DNA of 64,000 bases from Bacteroidota bacterium (GTDB taxonomy: Bacteria > Bacteroidota > Bacteroidia > AKYH767-A > 2013-40CM-41-45). The stretch lies in contig JADKKE010000032.1 in NCBI GenBank assembly GCA_016720655.1, positions 310,001-374,000 on the forward strand, read 5' to 3'. Below, piece after piece: positions 44,699-52,814 of the stretch. Under the pieces are notes generated by a model that worked only from the letters and a program-made list of their open reading frames with translations, was not told the DNA's origin and made no database searches. A program made the translations under genes and the position numbers. How positions within the stretch are numbered: the stretch's first letter is position 1; each line of letters begins with the position of its first letter.

Positions 44699-44770
44699 GG
44701 TCCCGTAGTTCAACGGATAGAATAGGAGTTTCCTAAACTCTAGATGGCAGTTCGATTCTGCCCGGGACTA
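44699..44770 (+). tRNA. tRNA-Arg (anticodon CCT)
   Basis: Acceptor stem GGTCCCG/CGGGACT (first pair G-T), anticodon arm GGAGT-TTCCTAA-ACTCT giving CCT, T arm GGCAG-TTCGATT-CTGCC. CCA is not encoded. A weak -7 box (TATTTTCG) lies about 18 bases upstream. No clear terminator follows; a CACTACA array begins 60 bases on. Confidence 0.92.
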
Positions 44771-44829
44771 CTAAGGTCAGTGTGAGTTTGGAGTTTGAGT
44801 GTGTGGGCGGGTGTTCACACACACTTCAT

Positions 44830-44922
44830 CACTCACACTACACACTACACACTACACACTCACACTACACACTACACACTACACACTACACACTCACACT
44901 TCACACTACCCACTCACACAGT
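44830..44922. repeat. Heptanucleotide array, unit CACTACA
   Basis: About a dozen CACTACA-like units with occasional 6-base units (CACTCA). Its right end reaches into the restored 3' end of the dehydrogenase gene (stop at 44906-44908). Confidence 0.85.
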
Positions 44923-45026
44923 ACTCCACGCCCCGTTCTTTTAAATCAGCCAAAACGGAACGAAAGCAATTCTCGTCTTCGCCAACGAACTCCGGCGGAC
45001 TGATTCCGATGCGGTGTATTTGTTTT

Positions 45027-45686
45027 CTAAACCAGTCGGGCTACAGCGGTGCAGGTGTAGCCTGTTGTTCGTGACATGGAAGGAGTTTTTGTTGTACGAT
45101 CGTAGCGATCCAGGAGATCATAAGTGTAAGTCTTGGGTTTGTTGTCTTCAATTCCTTTTACTACAACGCGCATGATGGTGAATTCTTCTTCGCCTTCTTT
45201 CAATTTCCACATTGGAAAAAGTAATTTCGAAGTGAGATCTATCGGGCGAATATCTTTTCCGTTCACCTGGATAATTTCTTCACTGAAAAATCCGCTTTCA
45301 CGAAGTACACGCATGTAATTAATATGACCGGGATATCGAAGTGTTCGTTCGATCATGTCAGGAATTTTCATGGTTTTGATCAGACTGCGCAAACCATCGG
45401 TGTTGAAAGCTTCGAGTGTTCCGATTTGCGGGAAATCAATTAATTCGGGATCGCTAAGAGCCGGACGCGTAACCAATTTTCCTTCTTTAACAAACCGAGC
45501 CGGACGGGTATATTCTGCAATGACGTCAATCGGAGAGAAAGGAGCTTTGTATTCGTAAGGCCAGGAACGCACCACTGGCAATCCGCCAACTAAACATTCA
45601 AAGGACTGAACTGTCATTCGCTTGTTGTGATAACCCAAAATGATATTGTCCATTCCCGGAGCGACTCCGCAATCCATCACTGCCAC
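45027..45686 (-). CDS. Saccharopine/lysine dehydrogenase-like protein, C-terminal fragment (frameshifted at both ends)
   Basis: 219 residues read in this frame: VMDCGVAPGMDNIILG, LVGGLPVVRSWPYEYKAPFSP, TLEAFNTDGLRSL, and SRTTGYTCTAVARLV at the end, all typical of saccharopine dehydrogenase-like enzymes. The frame stops early at 45027. The next frame continues RIGISPPEFVGEDEN and LKERGVEYCVSG to a stop at 44906-44908, which is the expected end of the family. The junction (CTGGTTTAGAAAAC on the minus strand) needs two extra bases, for example one in the T run and one in the A run. The start is also artificial; see the neighbouring fragment. Confidence 0.82.
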   Translation of the reverse strand: MAVMDCGVAPGMDNIILGYHNKRMTVQSFECLVGGLPVVRSWPYEYKAPFSPIDVIAEYTRPARFVKEGKLVTRPALSDPELIDFPQIGTLEAFNTDGLRSLIKTMKIPDMIERTLRYPGHINYMRVLRESGFFSEEIIQVNGKDIRPIDLTSKLLFPMWKLKEGEEEFTIMRVVVKGIEDNKPKTYTYDLLDRYDRTTKTPSMSRTTGYTCTAVARLV

Positions 45687-46024
45687 AACATTGTTCTTTT
45701 TGCCAGCTCATCGAGAAGAAAGATATCTTCATTAAAAAATGAAATATCAACAATATTTTTTCCTGCATTCAGAACAGTTTTTACCATTTCAAATCCCATG
45801 AAACCCGGCACAGCACCGATCACGATATCTGCAGCCTGAATTGCTTTTTCAATTTCTTTCGGGTCAGACAAGTCGGCTTTTTTAGTTTCGATCGGATGAT
45901 TGGTAGAAAGAGTTGCAAGATTGGCAGCGTTAAAATCTACCGAAGTAACAGCATATTCTTTGCACAAATCAATCGCCATGGTCTGTCCCACGCGACCTGC
46001 ACCAAGGACAATAACTTTTTTCAT
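45677..46024 (-). CDS. Saccharopine/lysine dehydrogenase-like protein, N-terminal fragment (frameshifted)
   Basis: 115 residues with the NAD(P)-binding Rossmann start VIVLGAGRVGQTMAIDL, then VDFNAANLATL and AADIVIGAVPGFMGFEMV. It ends at ELAKRTMLWQ. If one A is added to the run AAAAA, the sequence reads ELAKKNNVVAVMDCG and joins the next fragment in frame. The whole gene would span 44906-46024 and give about 373 residues, normal for the family. The reaction is probably NAD(P)-dependent oxidation of an amino acid such as lysine or saccharopine; the substrate is not fixed. Confidence 0.82.
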   Translation of the reverse strand: MKKVIVLGAGRVGQTMAIDLCKEYAVTSVDFNAANLATLSTNHPIETKKADLSDPKEIEKAIQAADIVIGAVPGFMGFEMVKTVLNAGKNIVDISFFNEDIFLLDELAKRTMLWQ

Positions 46025-46104
46025 TCCTTATCAAATTTTGTTGGTGAAAGTATGAAAATTAACATTTGATGAAATAAATGAATTGTTTGTGCCTTGAGCT
46101 TTTC

Positions 46105-46323
46105 CTATTGCCACGAATGCACGAATAATTTTCGTGCATTCGTGGCAATATCTGAATATTGGAGGAAACCGATTGCCATGGAGATAAACAGGATACCAAA
46201 TTATACAGATTATACTTTGATTACTGATGTCTGAGAAAACCAATAATTTCAATCAGTTTCATTGGCTTGGAGGCACATTTTTTTGCCACGAATGCACGAA
46301 AATTATTTGTGCATTCGTGGCAA
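46105..46323. repeat. Two copies of a hairpin repeat, TTGCCACGAATGCACGAA type
   Basis: ATTGCCACGAATGCACGAA with its reverse complement forms a near-perfect hairpin at 46107-46149, and again at about 46283-46323, 175 bases apart. The flanks are also related (ATATTGGAGGAAAC / GTATTGGCGGAAAC; ACCAAATTATA; GAGAAAA...GATAATTTC), so a unit of about 175 bases is tandemly duplicated. It fills most of the gap before the TSUP permease gene, and nothing coding is seen. Confidence 0.85.
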
Positions 46324-46466
46324 TATCGGCGTATTGGCGGAAACTGGAATCACAGATGGATTTTAATACAAGACACCAAATTATAGCGCTTTAAATTCGA
46401 TTTCTAGTGCCTGAGAAAATCGATAATTTCGAGCAATCAATGTCCGGAATTGTGTAATTTTAAAGG

Positions 46467-47198
46467 ATGGATTTCGGCCTCGTGATATCGCTTTTCTTTG
46501 TTATTGCTTTTCTGTATTCCACTGTAGGCCACGGTGGTGCAAGTGGGTATCTGGCTTTGATGGTGCTTCTGAATTTTGCTCCGGAAGTGATCCGTCCTAC
46601 GGCTTTGGTACTGAATATTCTCGTTTCAGGAATTGCAACATTTCAGTATTACAAAGGAGGCTATTTCAAGAAAAATATTTTCCTTCCATTAATTGCATTG
46701 TCAGTTCCGATGGCTTTTCTGGGATCATTGCTTCACATTTCTCCTCAGCTTTTTAAAATCATCCTGGGTGTTTGTCTGCTTATTTCTGTAATAAGAATTC
46801 TCGGCTTCGTTGGGAGTAAAGAGACTACGGAAATTCGGAAAATACCATTGATTACAGCATTGTTGATTGGAGGCATTTTAGGATTGCTTTCGGGTATGAT
46901 CGGAATAGGAGGAGGGATTTTACTTTCTCCTTTGCTGCTGATATTTCGTTGGGCTGATATTAAACAAACTGCTGCTATTTCTGCACCTTTTATTCTGGTG
47001 AATTCAATTTCAGGAATCGGCGGTTTGTTAAGCAATGGAATTTCGTTTCCTCCGATGATACTTTGGTGGATTATTGCCACTTGCCTGGGAGGTTTGATTG
47101 GATCCTATTTTGGAAGTCATAAATTCAATACCCTTGTGCTGAGATATCTTCTGGCCTTTGTCTTGGTCTTTGCTGCAGGTAAATTATTGATGGTATAA
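46467..47198 (+). CDS. TauE/SafE (TSUP) family permease
   Basis: 243 residues with about seven to eight transmembrane spans. Family motifs are STVGHGGASGYLALM near the start and GMIGIGGGILLSPLLL in the middle, the paired GxGG elements of TSUP carriers. These move anions such as sulfite, sulfoacetate or other organosulfur compounds. It starts a run of cofactor genes, five bases before moeA, so it may move a substrate tied to this pathway (molybdate, sulfur or formate are all possible). That is inference. Confidence 0.88.
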   Translation: MDFGLVISLFFVIAFLYSTVGHGGASGYLALMVLLNFAPEVIRPTALVLNILVSGIATFQYYKGGYFKKNIFLPLIALSVPMAFLGSLLHISPQLFKIILGVCLLISVIRILGFVGSKETTEIRKIPLITALLIGGILGLLSGMIGIGGGILLSPLLLIFRWADIKQTAAISAPFILVNSISGIGGLLSNGISFPPMILWWIIATCLGGLIGSYFGSHKFNTLVLRYLLAFVLVFAAGKLLMV

Positions 47199-47202
47199 AA
47201 AA

Positions 47203-48396
47203 ATGGTCACTGTTGAAGAAGCAAAAAGCATTTTAATGAATTCGATTCCTGCTCCCGGAATTGCACGTCAAAGTGTGATCAGTAGTCTTGGTTTTGTGTT
47301 GGCGGAAGATGTAATTTCAAAATATGCAATTCCTTTGTTCAGTCAGTCGGCAGTGGATGGATTTGCAATTTGTATGGATCTAAAAGATGAACCGCTGTTG
47401 ACTTTCCCGGTTATCGGGGAACTGAAAGCAGGAGATCCTCCGATTAAGAGGATGAAACCGAATTCAGCTATTCGCATTTTTACTGGTGCTCCGGTTCCTG
47501 CTAATACTTATTGCGTTGTGATGCAGGAAAGGACAATTCTAAGAGACGGTATAGTCACAATTGAAGAGGGATTCATCAAAGCTGGAAGTAATATTCGTGT
47601 CAAAGGAAATCAGTTGAAAAAAGGAGATTGTGGTTTGCAAAAAGGGATCGTGGTTTCACCGGCAGCAATTGGTTTTTTATGTAGCATTGGTTGTACAGAA
47701 ATAAAAGTTTATGCAAAACCCAGAATTGGAATTCTTACTACCGGTAATGAACTGATCACAGCAGGAAAAAAACTAAAACCGGGGCAGATTTACGAATCCA
47801 ATCAGGCAACACTGTCTGCCGCATTGATGCAAAGCGGATATTCAGTAGAATTGAAATTAAAGGCGAAGGATAAAAAGGAGCTTGTGAAAGATGCGGTTAA
47901 AAAAATCTTGTCGGCATGTGATGTTCTAATTATTTCAGGAGGTATTTCTGTAGGCAAATATGATTTTGTAAAAGATGTATTGACCGGACTTAGTGTAAAG
48001 GAACTGTTTTATAAAGTTTCACAAAAGCCGGGCAAGCCATTGTTTGTTGGTAAAAAAGGTAAGCAGTTAATTTTTGCGGTTCCCGGGAATCCGGCAGCGG
48101 CCTTGGTTTGTTTCTACCAGTATGTTTTGCCTGCATTGAATAAACTGAGTGGATTTCCGGATCAGGAATCCTCGACTCAAAAATTAAAATCGGAATTGAT
48201 GTTTTCCGGAAAAGGTGACCGATCACTTTTTCTCAAAGCAATTGCTACGCAAGAGAAAGTGCGCATTCTAGACGGACAGGACTCTGACAATCTTCAGAGT
48301 TTTGCAAAAGCGAATGCCCTTGTTTATTTACCCAAAGATCAATTGACAATTAGCGAAGGTGAAATTGTGGATGTATTTTTATTTCCCGAAATTTAA
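47203..48396 (+). CDS. moeA: Molybdopterin molybdenumtransferase MoeA
   Basis: 397 residues. MoeA inserts molybdate into adenylated molybdopterin. Motifs: SQSAVDGFAI, the IFTGAPVPANTYCVV block, ILTTGNELI, GGISVGKYDFV and KPGKPLFVG, then AVPGNPAAALV. It follows the TSUP permease after five bases and precedes mobA by three, evidently one operon. Confidence 0.95.
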   Translation: MVTVEEAKSILMNSIPAPGIARQSVISSLGFVLAEDVISKYAIPLFSQSAVDGFAICMDLKDEPLLTFPVIGELKAGDPPIKRMKPNSAIRIFTGAPVPANTYCVVMQERTILRDGIVTIEEGFIKAGSNIRVKGNQLKKGDCGLQKGIVVSPAAIGFLCSIGCTEIKVYAKPRIGILTTGNELITAGKKLKPGQIYESNQATLSAALMQSGYSVELKLKAKDKKELVKDAVKKILSACDVLIISGGISVGKYDFVKDVLTGLSVKELFYKVSQKPGKPLFVGKKGKQLIFAVPGNPAAALVCFYQYVLPALNKLSGFPDQESSTQKLKSELMFSGKGDRSLFLKAIATQEKVRILDGQDSDNLQSFAKANALVYLPKDQLTISEGEIVDVFLFPEI

Positions 48397-48398
48397 TC

Positions 48399-48986
48399 AT
48401 GATGGATACTCTGCCTTTCACTGCAATCGTACTTTCCGGAGGAGAAAGCTCAAGAATGAAAACCGAAAAGGGTTTGGTTTCTTTTCGGGGCAAAGCGATG
48501 ATTCAACATGTATTGGAGACTGTTTCAAAAGTTACAAATAAAGTGATTCTCATTGCCAATCATCCCGGCTATCAAAAACTGGGGTATCCTTGTTTTCCGG
48601 ACATATTTTCCGGTGTTGGGCCTTTGGGTGGAATCTATAGTGGCTTAATTTATTCTACGACACGAAAAAATTTAGTGCTCAGCTGCGACATGCCTTTTAT
48701 CACAACACAATTTCTTGAAACGTTCATGAACATGGCCGGCGAAGAAGATATTTTGGTCCCTGTGCATGAAGGAAAGCCCCAGCCATTGTGCGCTGTGTAT
48801 GATCAGCATTGCAGGGAAGAACTCAAAGCACGAATCGGATCGGGAAAATTGAAACTACAGGATTTGTTCGAAGCGTTGAAGACAAAAAGAGTGCATGTAG
48901 ACAGCAAGTTTGCGGATGCATCGAGTATCTTTACAAACATAAATACACCGGAAGATCTCATCCGATATCAAAATCAAAAAGTATGA
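48399..48986 (+). CDS. mobA: Molybdenum cofactor guanylyltransferase MobA
   Basis: 195 residues. It attaches GMP to Mo-molybdopterin to give the MGD cofactor used by formate dehydrogenases. The nucleotide-binding start AIVLSGGESSRMKTEKGLV and the VLSCDMPFI motif are clear. The end overlaps the moaD start (ATGA). Its presence matches the bis-MGD enzyme encoded downstream. Confidence 0.93.
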   Translation: MMDTLPFTAIVLSGGESSRMKTEKGLVSFRGKAMIQHVLETVSKVTNKVILIANHPGYQKLGYPCFPDIFSGVGPLGGIYSGLIYSTTRKNLVLSCDMPFITTQFLETFMNMAGEEDILVPVHEGKPQPLCAVYDQHCREELKARIGSGKLKLQDLFEALKTKRVHVDSKFADASSIFTNINTPEDLIRYQNQKV

Positions 48987-49210
48987 ATGTAAAACTCTTT
49001 GGTGCGCTTGTAGATATTGCCGGAACTGAGAATCTCTTGCTTCAGAGTGTCTCAAATGCAAATGACTTGCGAAATCAATTCATCGAACTTTATCCTGAAG
49101 CAAAGACAAGTAAATTTCTTATTGCTGTCAATAAAAAAATTGTGAACGAAAACTATTCGATTAATGAATCCGATGAAGTTGCTTTGATGCCACCATTTTC
49201 AGGAGGATAA
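48983..49210 (+). CDS. moaD: Molybdopterin synthase sulfur carrier subunit MoaD
   Basis: 75 residues, short but family-typical: MNVKLFGALVDIAG at the start and the ubiquitin-like C-terminus ALMPPFSGG. The terminal Gly-Gly is adenylated and thiocarboxylated to carry sulfur to MoaE. The ATG at 48983 overlaps the mobA stop by four bases, and the adenylyltransferase gene follows after three bases. Confidence 0.93.
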   Translation: MNVKLFGALVDIAGTENLLLQSVSNANDLRNQFIELYPEAKTSKFLIAVNKKIVNENYSINESDEVALMPPFSGG

Positions 49211-49213
49211 TTC

Positions 49214-50341
49214 ATGTTGTCAGAAAAAGATAAGCAGCGGTATGCAAGGCAAATAAAACTCCCTGAAATGGGTGTGTCCGGACAAGAAAAACTTCTGAAT
49301 GCACGCGTGCTTGTAGTTGGAGCAGGCGGTTTGGGTTGTCCTGTCCTTCAATATCTGGCAGCTGCGGGTGTGGGATTTATAGGTATAGTAGATGATGACA
49401 TCGTGGACTTGAGTAATCTTCAACGTCAGGTGCTCTATACTGAATACGATATCGGTGAGTTCAAAGCTAAATGTGCTGCACAGAAATTATCTGAAATAAA
49501 TTCTACCTTGGATATTCGTGCATATTCTGAAAGGCTAATTCCGGAAAATGCTGAAAGACTAATTTCACAAGTTGATCTCGTCGTAGATTGTAGCGATAAT
49601 TTCAATACACGATATCTCATCAATGATGCCTGCAGGATCTTATCAAAACCCTGGGTTTACGCCGGGATTCATAAATATGAAGGACAAATTTCAGTCTTTA
49701 ACTATTCTTCAAGAGTCAAGCCGGAATTTTCTTACAGGACATTATTTCCAACACCTTCTGATGATCAATCGAAAAATACTTGTGAAGAAACCGGAGTGTT
49801 GGGAGTATTGCCCGGAATAATTGGTGTTTTGCAGGCAACAGAAGTACTCAAAATAATTACGGGTATCGGAGAAGTATTGAAGGGAAAATTGCTCGTCTTT
49901 AATTCGCTGACAATGCAATCACAGATTATTGATTTAGCAGATTCGCTTACTGAATCAACATCCGGACCTGCAACTATGGATGAATTAGTAAGTACAAAAT
50001 ATTCTAATGAATGTAATCCTGAAAGTGAAATGAAAGAAATTACAGTAGAAGAATTGCAACAATGGATTGACTCGGGAAAACCAATTCGTTTTCTGGATGT
50101 TCGTCAACCCGGAGAATGGCCTGAAGCGGAAGGAATTATTGATTTGCAGATCCCATTGCCATTGGTCGAAAAGGAAAGCACTCAGATTTCAAGAGACGTG
50201 GATGTTGTTGTTTATTGTAACAGCGGACAAAGAAGTGAAAGAGCAATTGAATTGCTTACTGAAAAACATCAGTTCAATAACCTGATCAAATTGGTTGGGG
50301 GAGTGGAAGAGTGGGTTAGTTTTCGTGAAAAATTACTTTAG
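49214..50341 (+). CDS. MoeB/ThiF-type adenylyltransferase with C-terminal rhodanese domain
   Basis: 375 residues. The ThiF/MoeB domain (GAGGLG at 36-41, DDIVDLSNLQRQVLY, CSDNFNTRY) adenylates the C-terminal glycine of a sulfur carrier, here presumably MoaD. A rhodanese domain from about residue 275 ends with VVYCNSGQRS, where Cys335 would carry the sulfur. This fusion resembles MOCS3/MoeZ. The paired zinc cysteines of E. coli MoeB are not evident; only one Cys (NTCEETGVLG) remains in that loop. Confidence 0.9.
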   Translation: MLSEKDKQRYARQIKLPEMGVSGQEKLLNARVLVVGAGGLGCPVLQYLAAAGVGFIGIVDDDIVDLSNLQRQVLYTEYDIGEFKAKCAAQKLSEINSTLDIRAYSERLIPENAERLISQVDLVVDCSDNFNTRYLINDACRILSKPWVYAGIHKYEGQISVFNYSSRVKPEFSYRTLFPTPSDDQSKNTCEETGVLGVLPGIIGVLQATEVLKIITGIGEVLKGKLLVFNSLTMQSQIIDLADSLTESTSGPATMDELVSTKYSNECNPESEMKEITVEELQQWIDSGKPIRFLDVRQPGEWPEAEGIIDLQIPLPLVEKESTQISRDVDVVVYCNSGQRSERAIELLTEKHQFNNLIKLVGGVEEWVSFREKLL

Positions 50342-50343
50342 AA

Positions 50344-50793
50344 ATGGATGCTCCGGTAAAGAAAAAAAAGACCATGTTTATTGAAGGCCCGGTTACGCCG
50401 GAGTTCATTGCTACATCCATTTCAAAACATAGCTCAAAAACAGATATTGGAGCGCATCAGATTTTTCTTGGACAAATCCGAAGTGATTCAATTGACGGGA
50501 AAATTGTAAAAGCTATCGAGTTTAGCTCCTATGGAGAAATGGCAGATGAACAATATCTTGTTTTACGCGAAGAGTTGTTTTCTAAATTCAAACTATCCTG
50601 CATGCATGTATACCACAGTCTGGGCCGTGTTCATTCCGGAGAAATTAATTTATTTGTATTTGTTTCCTCCAAACATCGCAAAGATGCTACTGATGCCTGC
50701 AGTGAACTGGTTGAAATGATAAAGACCAAATTGCCAATTTGGGGAAAAGAAATTTTTGAGGATGAAAAATATGTTTGGAAGGTAAATTCTTAA
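50344..50793 (+). CDS. moaE: Molybdopterin synthase catalytic subunit MoaE
   Basis: 149 residues. With MoaD it converts precursor Z (cPMP) to molybdopterin. Recognisable parts are GAHQIFLGQIRSDS, the VYHSLGRVHSGEI block, and VEMIKTKLPIWGKE with the catalytic Lys region, then KYVW at the end. It starts three bases after the adenylyltransferase gene. Six bases after its stop a MITE-like element interrupts the operon. Confidence 0.92.
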   Translation: MDAPVKKKKTMFIEGPVTPEFIATSISKHSSKTDIGAHQIFLGQIRSDSIDGKIVKAIEFSSYGEMADEQYLVLREELFSKFKLSCMHVYHSLGRVHSGEINLFVFVSSKHRKDATDACSELVEMIKTKLPIWGKEIFEDEKYVWKVNS

Positions 50794-50798
50794 TTTTA

Positions 50799-50997
50799 GG
50801 GCACCTCTAAAAACCTATTTTGGGTGATGTGCGCTGAGATTTTTTTGCAAGACGAGGCGAGAGGAAGGATGATACTGGATCTAAGTATCAGACTGACGAA
50901 CAACGAAGTATTGCAAAAAAAGATCAAGCAATGAAATTATTGGATTGATGTATTGAAATAAATTAACAGCACCCGAAAGAGGTATTTAGAGGTGCCC
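50799..50997. mobile_element. MITE-like element, copy 1 (199 bp)
   Basis: Terminal inverted repeats GGGCACCTCTAAAAACC (left) and, read inward from the right end, GGGCACCTCTAAATACC. The interior contains GCAAGACGAGGCG, GAGGAAGG, AAGTATCA, GACGAACAACGA and ATTGCAAAAAA, all shared with a second copy at 60108-60297 in opposite orientation. No protein is encoded. It sits between moaE and moaCB. No clear target duplication was found. Confidence 0.85.
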
Positions 50998-51010
50998 TTG
51001 AACTCGTTTT

Positions 51011-51922
51011 ATGATTGATATTACACACAAAAGTCACACACTTCGTTATGCAAGAGCCTGTGCAATTGTAAAAATGGGAAGTCCTGCTACAATGGCGGCA
51101 ATAAAGAACAAGGCAGTTCCAAAAGGAGACGTTTTCGAAATGGCAAAAGCAGCAGGACTACTTGCCATCAAACACACCAGCGATGTGATCCCGGATTGTC
51201 ATCCTTTACCAATTGAATATGCCGCTGTGCATTATTTTCCGGAAGAAATGGAATTGAGAATCGAAGTGGAAGTGAAAACAATTTACAAAACGGGAGTTGA
51301 AGTAGAAGCAATGCACGGTGCATCCATTGCAGCGCTTACTGCTTATGATATGTTGAAGCCCATTGACAAGAATATTGAAATTACTTCTATAAAATTATTG
51401 GAGAAAAAAGGCGGGAAAACTGATTTTAAAGAAGAGTACAGGAAAAGTCTTTCTGCTGCTGTAATTGTATGCAGTGATTCTATTTCTGCCGGACAAAAAG
51501 AAGACCGTGCAGGAAAAGCAATCATTCACAAGCTGGAGCATCTTCAAATAAAGGTAGAGGATTATACTGTAATTCCAGATGAAGCTGGAACAATTAGCAA
51601 AACGGTTCTTGATTTAGCGGGTAAAAAATACAATATGATTATCCTCACCGGAGGAACAGGCTTGTCAAAGCGGGACGTTACACCGGAGGCTATCAAACCT
51701 TTGCTGGATCGTGATATCCCCGGGATTGCGGAGGCAATGCGGAGTTATGGTCAGGAACGGACTCCATACAGCATGTTGTCAAGAAGTGTAGCCGGATTAA
51801 TCGGAGAAACCCTTGTATTGGCCCTACCTGGCTCGACAAAAGGCGCCGAAGAAAGCATGGATGCTTTGTTTCCACACATTCTCCATATCTTTAGGGTTAT
51901 GGAAGCCTTACGTCACGATTGA
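51011..51922 (+). CDS. moaCB: Bifunctional MoaC-MoaB molybdenum cofactor protein
   Basis: 303 residues. Residues 1 to about 143 are MoaC, which forms cyclic pyranopterin monophosphate (IPDCHPLPIEYA, EVEAMHGASIAALTAYDM). Residues about 148-303 are MoaB/MogA, which adenylates molybdopterin (VCSDSISAGQKEDRAGK, LTGGTGLSKRDVTPEA, LALPGSTKGAEES). The fusion is known in Bacteroidota. It starts 13 bases after the MITE-like element, so its transcription depends on read-through or a promoter in or near that element. Confidence 0.95.
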   Translation: MIDITHKSHTLRYARACAIVKMGSPATMAAIKNKAVPKGDVFEMAKAAGLLAIKHTSDVIPDCHPLPIEYAAVHYFPEEMELRIEVEVKTIYKTGVEVEAMHGASIAALTAYDMLKPIDKNIEITSIKLLEKKGGKTDFKEEYRKSLSAAVIVCSDSISAGQKEDRAGKAIIHKLEHLQIKVEDYTVIPDEAGTISKTVLDLAGKKYNMIILTGGTGLSKRDVTPEAIKPLLDRDIPGIAEAMRSYGQERTPYSMLSRSVAGLIGETLVLALPGSTKGAEESMDALFPHILHIFRVMEALRHD

Positions 51923-51934
51923 GAAAATACTCGT

Positions 51935-52753
51935 ATGTCAACAATTGCTTTTAAAGGACACAAGTACACAAGGAATTCGGATTTTCCTGTTGAGGATACG
52001 CTTACAGTTGAAGAGTCATTGAAAATTACAATCAATGGAGCTCCGTTCACAGTTACGATGCGATCGCCCGGATCTGAAATGGAATTGGTACGTGGATTAT
52101 TGTACACGGAAGATATTTATAAGGACATTGACGTTGATCCAATTATTTCAGTTCGTGAAAAAAGTCCGGCCGGATATATCACCTGGATTGATGTGACAAT
52201 TCCACCGGATAAAGTCGGAGCCGGTAGTGCGAATAACCGGAGCATCATGTCAGTTTCTTCCTGCGGCATCTGTGGAAAATCTGAACTTGAAAAAGTTGGA
52301 GAGGGAAAAGAAGGGATTGTAAATGCGGAGCAACTGGATCCGGAAGCCGTTGAATTGATGTTTGAAAAGATGAATGCCCGTCAGGATACTTTCCGGGCTT
52401 CCGGTGGATCACATGCTTCTGCTGCTTTCTCGATGAATGGAGAAATGCTTGCAGTTGCTGAAGATATCGGTAGACACAATGCAGTGGATAAAGTCATTGG
52501 TTCATTGCTTCTTCTAGGGAAACTGAAGGATGCAAAATGCCTGCTTGTGAGTGGACGAATTTCTTACGAAATTGTCAGCAAAAGTTTTGTTGCAGGAATA
52601 CCATTTCTTGCAGCGGTATCTGCGCCCTCAAGTATGGCAGTGGAAATGTCAGAAAAATTTGGAATTACATTGATGGCTTTTTGCCGGGAAGATAAACTAA
52701 CCGTGTACAGTCACACAGACAGAATGCTTTCAAAAAACAAGATTGAACAATAG
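51935..52753 (+). CDS. fdhD: Formate dehydrogenase sulfurtransferase FdhD
   Basis: 272 residues. FdhD carries sulfur from a cysteine desulfurase to the molybdenum centre of formate dehydrogenase, and is essential for its activity. The CxxC pair is Cys110 and Cys113 (SSCGICGKSEL). Other signs are RGLLYTED, RASGGSHASAAF-like ASGGSHASAAF and EDIGRHNAVDKVIG. It lies 12 bases after moaCB and just ahead of the two formate dehydrogenase subunits. Confidence 0.95.
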   Translation: MSTIAFKGHKYTRNSDFPVEDTLTVEESLKITINGAPFTVTMRSPGSEMELVRGLLYTEDIYKDIDVDPIISVREKSPAGYITWIDVTIPPDKVGAGSANNRSIMSVSSCGICGKSELEKVGEGKEGIVNAEQLDPEAVELMFEKMNARQDTFRASGGSHASAAFSMNGEMLAVAEDIGRHNAVDKVIGSLLLLGKLKDAKCLLVSGRISYEIVSKSFVAGIPFLAAVSAPSSMAVEMSEKFGITLMAFCREDKLTVYSHTDRMLSKNKIEQ

Positions 52754-52814
52754 AAAAAAAATAATTTTATGGATCATCCTTTGAAAAGGGATTGGATCAT
52801 TGAAATTTAGGATT

